DNA of 10,000 nt. Origin: Anaerolinea sp. GTDB lineage: Bacteria; Chloroflexota; Anaerolineae; Anaerolineales; Anaerolineaceae. A program made the position numbers and the translations under genes. Under the pieces are notes generated by a model. That model searched no databases and was not told where the DNA came from. It saw nothing but the letters and a program-made list of their open reading frames with translations. Below are positions 6,996 to 10,000 of this stretch, piece by piece. Numbering within the stretch: the first letter of the stretch is position 1; every line of letters begins with the position of its first letter. The DNA lies in the NCBI GenBank assembly GCA_020216845.1, contig JAIWNK010000053.1, positions 1 to 10,000 of the forward strand. Reading direction: 5' to 3'.

Positions 6996-7004
6996 TGGTA
7001 TAAT
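6996..7004 (+). promoter_or_regulatory. Extended -10 promoter of the CpXC-thrC unit
   Basis: TGGTATAAT is a perfect extended -10, followed by CA as in the two other boxes in this window. No TTGACA-like hexamer stands at the expected distance (6976-6981, CGCACC). The ATG at 7040 is 36 bases beyond the box. The leader carries GAGGG (7028-7032) as the Shine-Dalgarno, seven bases before the start codon. The remainder of the 118-bp gap after the histidine kinase shows no clear terminator. Confidence 0.6.
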
Positions 7005-7039
7005 CAAACTCATCTTACAGAAAGACTGAGGGAAATCCT

Positions 7040-8395
7040 ATGCCCCAAACCCGCACCGCTTGTCCACGCTGCCGCACGCCCATCCTGGCCGAAGTTGAGC
7101 AGCTCATTGATGTTTCTGCCGACCCACAGGCCAAACAGCGCCTGCTCAGCGGACAGCTGAACGTCGCCAATTGCCCATCTTGTGGCTATACCGGCATGTT
7201 GAGCATGCCGATTGTCTATCACGACCCCGACAAAGAATTACTACTAACCTACTTTCCCTCTGAGCTGGGCTTGCCTGTCAATGAACAGGAAAAACTGATC
7301 GGCCCGCTCATCACCCGCGTGGTTAACGCCCTGCCGCCCGAAAAGCGCAAGGCCTACCTCTTGCGCCCGCAAGCCATGCTGACCTTCCAAACCCTGATTG
7401 ATCGCGTCCTGGAAGCGGATGGCATCACCCGTGAAATGATTGAAGGGCAACAACAACGTCTCAACCTGCTGCGCCGGTTGCTTTCCACCCCGCAGGCCGA
7501 AACGCGCGCCCAAATCATTCAACAAGAAGAAGCGCTGATTGACCAGGAATTCTTTGCCCTGCTCACCAGCCTCATTCAGGCACAAATTGCCGGCGGCGAA
7601 GAAAACACTGCCCGCGCCCTGGCCGCCCTCCAACAAGAATTGGTCAGCCAAACCAAGGTCGGGCAACAGCTCCAGGCCCAGGCCAGCGAAGTGCAAGCCG
7701 CCGTGCGCTCTCTGCAAGAAGCCAGCCAAACCGGCCTGACGCGCGAAAAACTGCTTGACCTGCTCATCGCTGCCCCAACCGAAATACGCCTCTCCACCCT
7801 GGTCGGGTACGCCCGCAACGGCCTGGATTATGAGTTCTTCCAAATTCTCACCAATCGTATTGAATCGGCCAATGAAGCCGACAAACCCCGCCTGATTGAA
7901 CTGCGCAGCAAACTGGTTGAAATGACGCGCCAAATTGACGAACAAATGCGTCAGCGCATTGAAGCCGCCGTCAGGCTCGTCCAACAAATTGCCGACTCCA
8001 GCGACGTGGAAGCCAGCATGCGCCAACACGCTGAAGAAATTGACGATTTCTTTGTCGAGGCGCTCAAGCAAGAATTGCAAGCCGCCCGTCAGAAAGGCGA
8101 CCTGGAACGCAGCGCCAAATTACAAACGGTTGCCAGCGTGTTGGAAAAGCTCTCTGCCCCACCCCCCGAAGTTGCCCTGATCCAAAACCTCATCAGCGCC
8201 AACAGCGAAGCCGAACAACGCCAATTGCTGCAAGAAAACAGCAGCATGGTCACGCCACAATTTTTGCAGGCCTTCAATCAGCTGACCCAACAAATGGAAG
8301 CTGAAGGCCAGGCCCCGGAAGTTGTTGCGCAGTTAAAAGAAGCCTACCGCGTTGCCATGCGCTTCTCAATGGAACAACGCTTCAAGAGCAACTAA
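7040..8395 (+). CDS. CpXC-domain zinc-ribbon protein with long helical repeat region
   Basis: The function is unknown. The first ~100 residues look like a CpXC domain, a predicted zinc ribbon with ligands C8 and C11 (CPRC) and C45 and C48 (CPSCGYTG). The rest of the 451 residues is almost entirely predicted helix, rich in Gln, Glu, Ala and Leu, with no signal peptide or membrane segment. It contains four degenerate ~62-residue units at about 141-204, 236-299, 311-372 and 379-441. Each opens with a Leu-rich helix and a turn containing Glu-Arg, then an acidic-x-F-F-x-x-L core, then a Leu-spaced helix. A Q-rich likely coiled coil (about 203-232) separates units 1 and 2. This architecture suggests a scaffold or binding protein, not an enzyme. 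It is followed after only 9 nt by threonine synthase, so the two are probably co-transcribed, but a functional link is unproven. Confidence 0.85.
   Translation: MPQTRTACPRCRTPILAEVEQLIDVSADPQAKQRLLSGQLNVANCPSCGYTGMLSMPIVYHDPDKELLLTYFPSELGLPVNEQEKLIGPLITRVVNALPPEKRKAYLLRPQAMLTFQTLIDRVLEADGITREMIEGQQQRLNLLRRLLSTPQAETRAQIIQQEEALIDQEFFALLTSLIQAQIAGGEENTARALAALQQELVSQTKVGQQLQAQASEVQAAVRSLQEASQTGLTREKLLDLLIAAPTEIRLSTLVGYARNGLDYEFFQILTNRIESANEADKPRLIELRSKLVEMTRQIDEQMRQRIEAAVRLVQQIADSSDVEASMRQHAEEIDDFFVEALKQELQAARQKGDLERSAKLQTVASVLEKLSAPPPEVALIQNLISANSEAEQRQLLQENSSMVTPQFLQAFNQLTQQMEAEGQAPEVVAQLKEAYRVAMRFSMEQRFKSN
7460..8362 (+). repeat. Four degenerate protein-level repeats in the CpXC protein
   Basis: The encoded units lie at 7460-7651, 7745-7936, 7970-8155 and 8174-8362. 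The best match is between unit 1 (IDQEFFALLTSLIQA) and unit 2 (LDYEFFQILTNRIES). Unit 3 has IDDFFVEALKQELQAA and unit 4 VTPQFLQAFNQLTQQM at the same place. Each is preceded by a short Leu-rich helix plus a Ser/Ala-rich turn and followed by a second Leu-spaced helix. The repeats are not visible as DNA repeats, so the duplication is old. Confidence 0.55.
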
Positions 8396-8404
8396 CCTTT
8401 GCCT

Positions 8405-9646
8405 ATGAACACCCTCCTTGGTTACCGCTGTTCCGTCTGTCAGGCTGAATATAACCCCACACAGGTGCAATACACCTGCCCACGCGACGGCGGTAACCTG
8501 GATGTGCTGCTCGATATTTCTGCGTTGCAGCGTGCCTATCAGCCCGAAGACATCACCTCACGCCCGCAGGCATCCTTGTGGCGCTATCAGCCGCTCTTGC
8601 CGGTCAGCGAACCACAAGAGAGCGGCACACCGTTGCACAGCGCCGGTTGGACGCCGCTCTACCGCCCGGAACGCCTTGCCGTTTCCTTGGGCCTGCGGCA
8701 GCTTTGGCTAAAGGATGAGGGGCGCAATCCAACAGCATCGTTCAAAGACCGTGCCAGCGCCATTGTCGTTGCCCGCGCCCGCCAAATCGGCGCCAAAGTC
8801 GTCGTCACCGCCTCGACCGGCAATGCCGGTGCAGCCCTGGCCGGCATGGCTGCTGCCATTGGTCAGCGTGCCGTCATCCTGGCGCCGCGCACCGCTCCCC
8901 CAGCCAAAATTGCCCAACTGCTCATCTACGGCGCTCAAGTCATCCTGGTAGATGGCAACTATGACCAGGCCTTTGACCTGGCCGTTGAATCGGCGCGCGA
9001 GTTTGGCTGGTATTGTCGCAACACCGGCTACAACCCCTTCACCGCCGAAGGCAAGAAAACCGCCGCCTTTGAAATCTGGGAACAACTGCTGCTTGAAGAA
9101 GCGTTTGACCGCACCCTGACCATCTTCGTCTCCGTTGGTGATGGCAACATCATCTCTGGGCTGCACAAAGGCTTCAAAGACCTGCGCGATCTGGGTTGGC
9201 TAAACACCATGCCGCGTCTATTTGGCATTCAGGCCGAAGGCTCAGCTGCGGTTGCAACAGCATTTGCTGCCAACACCGAGACGATTACCCCCGTCCAGGC
9301 ACACACCATTGCCGACAGCATCTCCGTAGACCTGCCGCGCGACGGTCTGCGCGCCCTCCGGGCTGCCCAGCAAACCAATGGCCGCTATCTTACCGTCAGC
9401 GATGACGAAATTCTAACTGCCATTGCCGAGCTTGGCAAAGTTGGCATCTTCGCCGAGCCCGCCGGAGCTACCGCGTATGCCGGGCTCAAAGCCGCCCTGC
9501 GTCAGGGACTGATTGCCAGCGATGACCCCGTGTTGGTGCTCAATACCGGCAGCGGGCTAAAAGACGTGCGCGCCGCCATGCAGGCCGTGTCACAGGCACC
9601 CGTCATCGAGCCAACCCTTAGCGCACTACGAGCAGCGCTTCGTTAG
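8405..9646 (+). CDS. thrC: Threonine synthase
   Basis: ThrC converts O-phosphohomoserine to threonine with PLP, the last step of threonine synthesis, in the cytosol. The 413 residues begin with a zinc-ribbon-like segment (C9, C12, C25), as in many threonine synthases. The fourth position is Asp28 (CPRDGG) instead of Cys. The PLP lysine is K114 in NPTASFKDRA. The phosphate-binding loop STGNAGAALA starts at 137, a glycine-rich segment VSVGDGNIISG lies mid-protein, and NTGSG at 380-384 is the C-terminal PLP-ring motif. The family is clear, but related fold-type II enzymes such as cysteate or diaminopropionate-type synthases share the core. The ATG at 8405 is chosen over an in-frame TTG at 8399; neither has a strong Shine-Dalgarno, which suggests translational coupling to the CpXC gene ending at 8395. 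No other threonine-pathway gene is in view. Confidence 0.92.
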   Translation: MNTLLGYRCSVCQAEYNPTQVQYTCPRDGGNLDVLLDISALQRAYQPEDITSRPQASLWRYQPLLPVSEPQESGTPLHSAGWTPLYRPERLAVSLGLRQLWLKDEGRNPTASFKDRASAIVVARARQIGAKVVVTASTGNAGAALAGMAAAIGQRAVILAPRTAPPAKIAQLLIYGAQVILVDGNYDQAFDLAVESAREFGWYCRNTGYNPFTAEGKKTAAFEIWEQLLLEEAFDRTLTIFVSVGDGNIISGLHKGFKDLRDLGWLNTMPRLFGIQAEGSAAVATAFAANTETITPVQAHTIADSISVDLPRDGLRALRAAQQTNGRYLTVSDDEILTAIAELGKVGIFAEPAGATAYAGLKAALRQGLIASDDPVLVLNTGSGLKDVRAAMQAVSQAPVIEPTLSALRAALR

Positions 9647-9719
9647 AAAAACTGCTTGCGTTGCTGCTTACACCCGCCATTGTCATCCACATAAAAACTC
9701 CCCCTCAAACACCGTCATC
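9647..9719. other. Intergenic gap after thrC, nothing clear
   Basis: The stretch separates two convergent genes. I see no stem followed by a T-run on either strand and no small gene. Composition starts to become more AT-rich here than in the genes to the left. Confidence 0.5.
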
Positions 9720-9998
9720 CTATTGCTTAACCTCCACAACTGCATCCCAAACCGTAATTCTCAATAAAAGGCTCGCCTCTCCGCCATAGCCCGAATGCCA
9801 GGAATCAGGCACATATTGGACGAATGCCATTCTGCCCTCATTGGTTAAGATGCAGATTGGCCCGGCAGAAAAATCGGGAATGCTTTTCTTAGAAAACCCC
9901 GCCAAATTCTCTACACAATCGTCATAACCAACAGTGTCTGTATAGAATATTTTGTATGAAGCCCCATCATTTCATCCATCAGCCCCAAATTCCTGCTG
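9720..9998 (-). pseudogene. C-terminal part of an unrecognised protein, frame broken by TGA
   Basis: On the minus strand an open frame runs from just after a TGA (9972-9974) to a TAG at 9720-9722, 83 codons. It reads like a real protein end: YKIFYTDTVGYDDCVENL, then GPICILTNEGRMAFVQY, then LLLRITVWDAV. It alternates strand-like segments and has two cysteines, as in small extracellular beta-domains. The only start candidate inside is a TTG at 9905, which has no clear Shine-Dalgarno and would cut off the protein-like upstream part. Beyond the TGA the same frame continues QQEFGADG to the window edge. The gene is therefore either interrupted by a nonsense mutation or sequencing error, or the true start lies elsewhere. 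I do not recognise the family. Whether it is a pseudogene or an intact neighbour misread here cannot be settled from this window. Confidence 0.4.
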
Positions 9999-10000
9999 TT

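Noticed and set aside
7244..8080. A 278-codon minus-strand open frame inside the CpXC gene
   Set aside because: It lies wholly opposite a gene with clear zinc-ribbon motifs and its Gly/Phe/Leu-rich product is the expected mirror of Gln/Glu/Ala-rich codons.
1..10000. CRISPR array, insertion sequence, tRNA, or defence/toxin system
   Set aside because: No regularly spaced direct repeats, transposase motifs, cloverleaf-like segments or toxin-antitoxin-like small gene pairs were seen on either strand.

Overview
The window looks like chromosomal housekeeping DNA from a moderately GC-rich bacterium, most likely a member of the Chloroflexota (Anaerolineae/Caldilineae-like). This is inferred from three things: a YvcK protein with a membrane-anchored N-terminal extension beside gap-pgk, a large CpXC-type zinc-ribbon protein followed by a long helical region, and GAF-PAS histidine kinases of the style common in that phylum. 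No 16S gene or other decisive marker is present, so the assignment is tentative. I see no tRNA, rRNA, CRISPR array, insertion sequence or prophage gene.

Layout. Positions 1-2779 carry three minus-strand genes read in the order yvcK, gap, pgk (pgk runs off the left edge). These are central carbon metabolism genes with a regulator in front. A short divergent promoter region (about 2780-2894) separates them from a plus-strand ROK-family sugar kinase (2895-3863), probably a glucokinase. The next intergenic stretch (3864-4031) holds a promoter-like box and a clear intrinsic-terminator hairpin. It precedes a class III PLP aminotransferase (4032-5348), which is followed after 13 nt by a soluble GAF-PAS histidine kinase (5362-6921) with no response regulator in view. 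A new promoter-like box then precedes a CpXC zinc-ribbon protein with a long helical, internally repetitive C-terminal part (7040-8395). Threonine synthase (8405-9646) follows 9 nt later. The last 350 bases look more AT-rich and hold the C-terminal end of an unrecognised minus-strand gene whose frame is interrupted by a TGA.

How the parts fit. The sugar kinase, GAPDH and PGK are steps of one sugar-degradation route. YvcK-family proteins are known to govern carbon partitioning between glycolysis/gluconeogenesis and cell-wall precursors, so the left half is a coherent carbon-metabolism block. The right half is amino-acid metabolism (aminotransferase, threonine synthase) interleaved with a sensor kinase and an uncharacterised zinc-ribbon protein.

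The most interesting items are: four degenerate ~62-residue repeats in the CpXC protein; a recurrent TGnTATAATCA extended -10 box in front of three plus-strand transcription units, none with a good -35; a terminator hairpin between one of those boxes and the aminotransferase start; and a near-consensus yvcK promoter that decides the yvcK start codon. I found no convincing evidence of a wholly new multi-gene system here.
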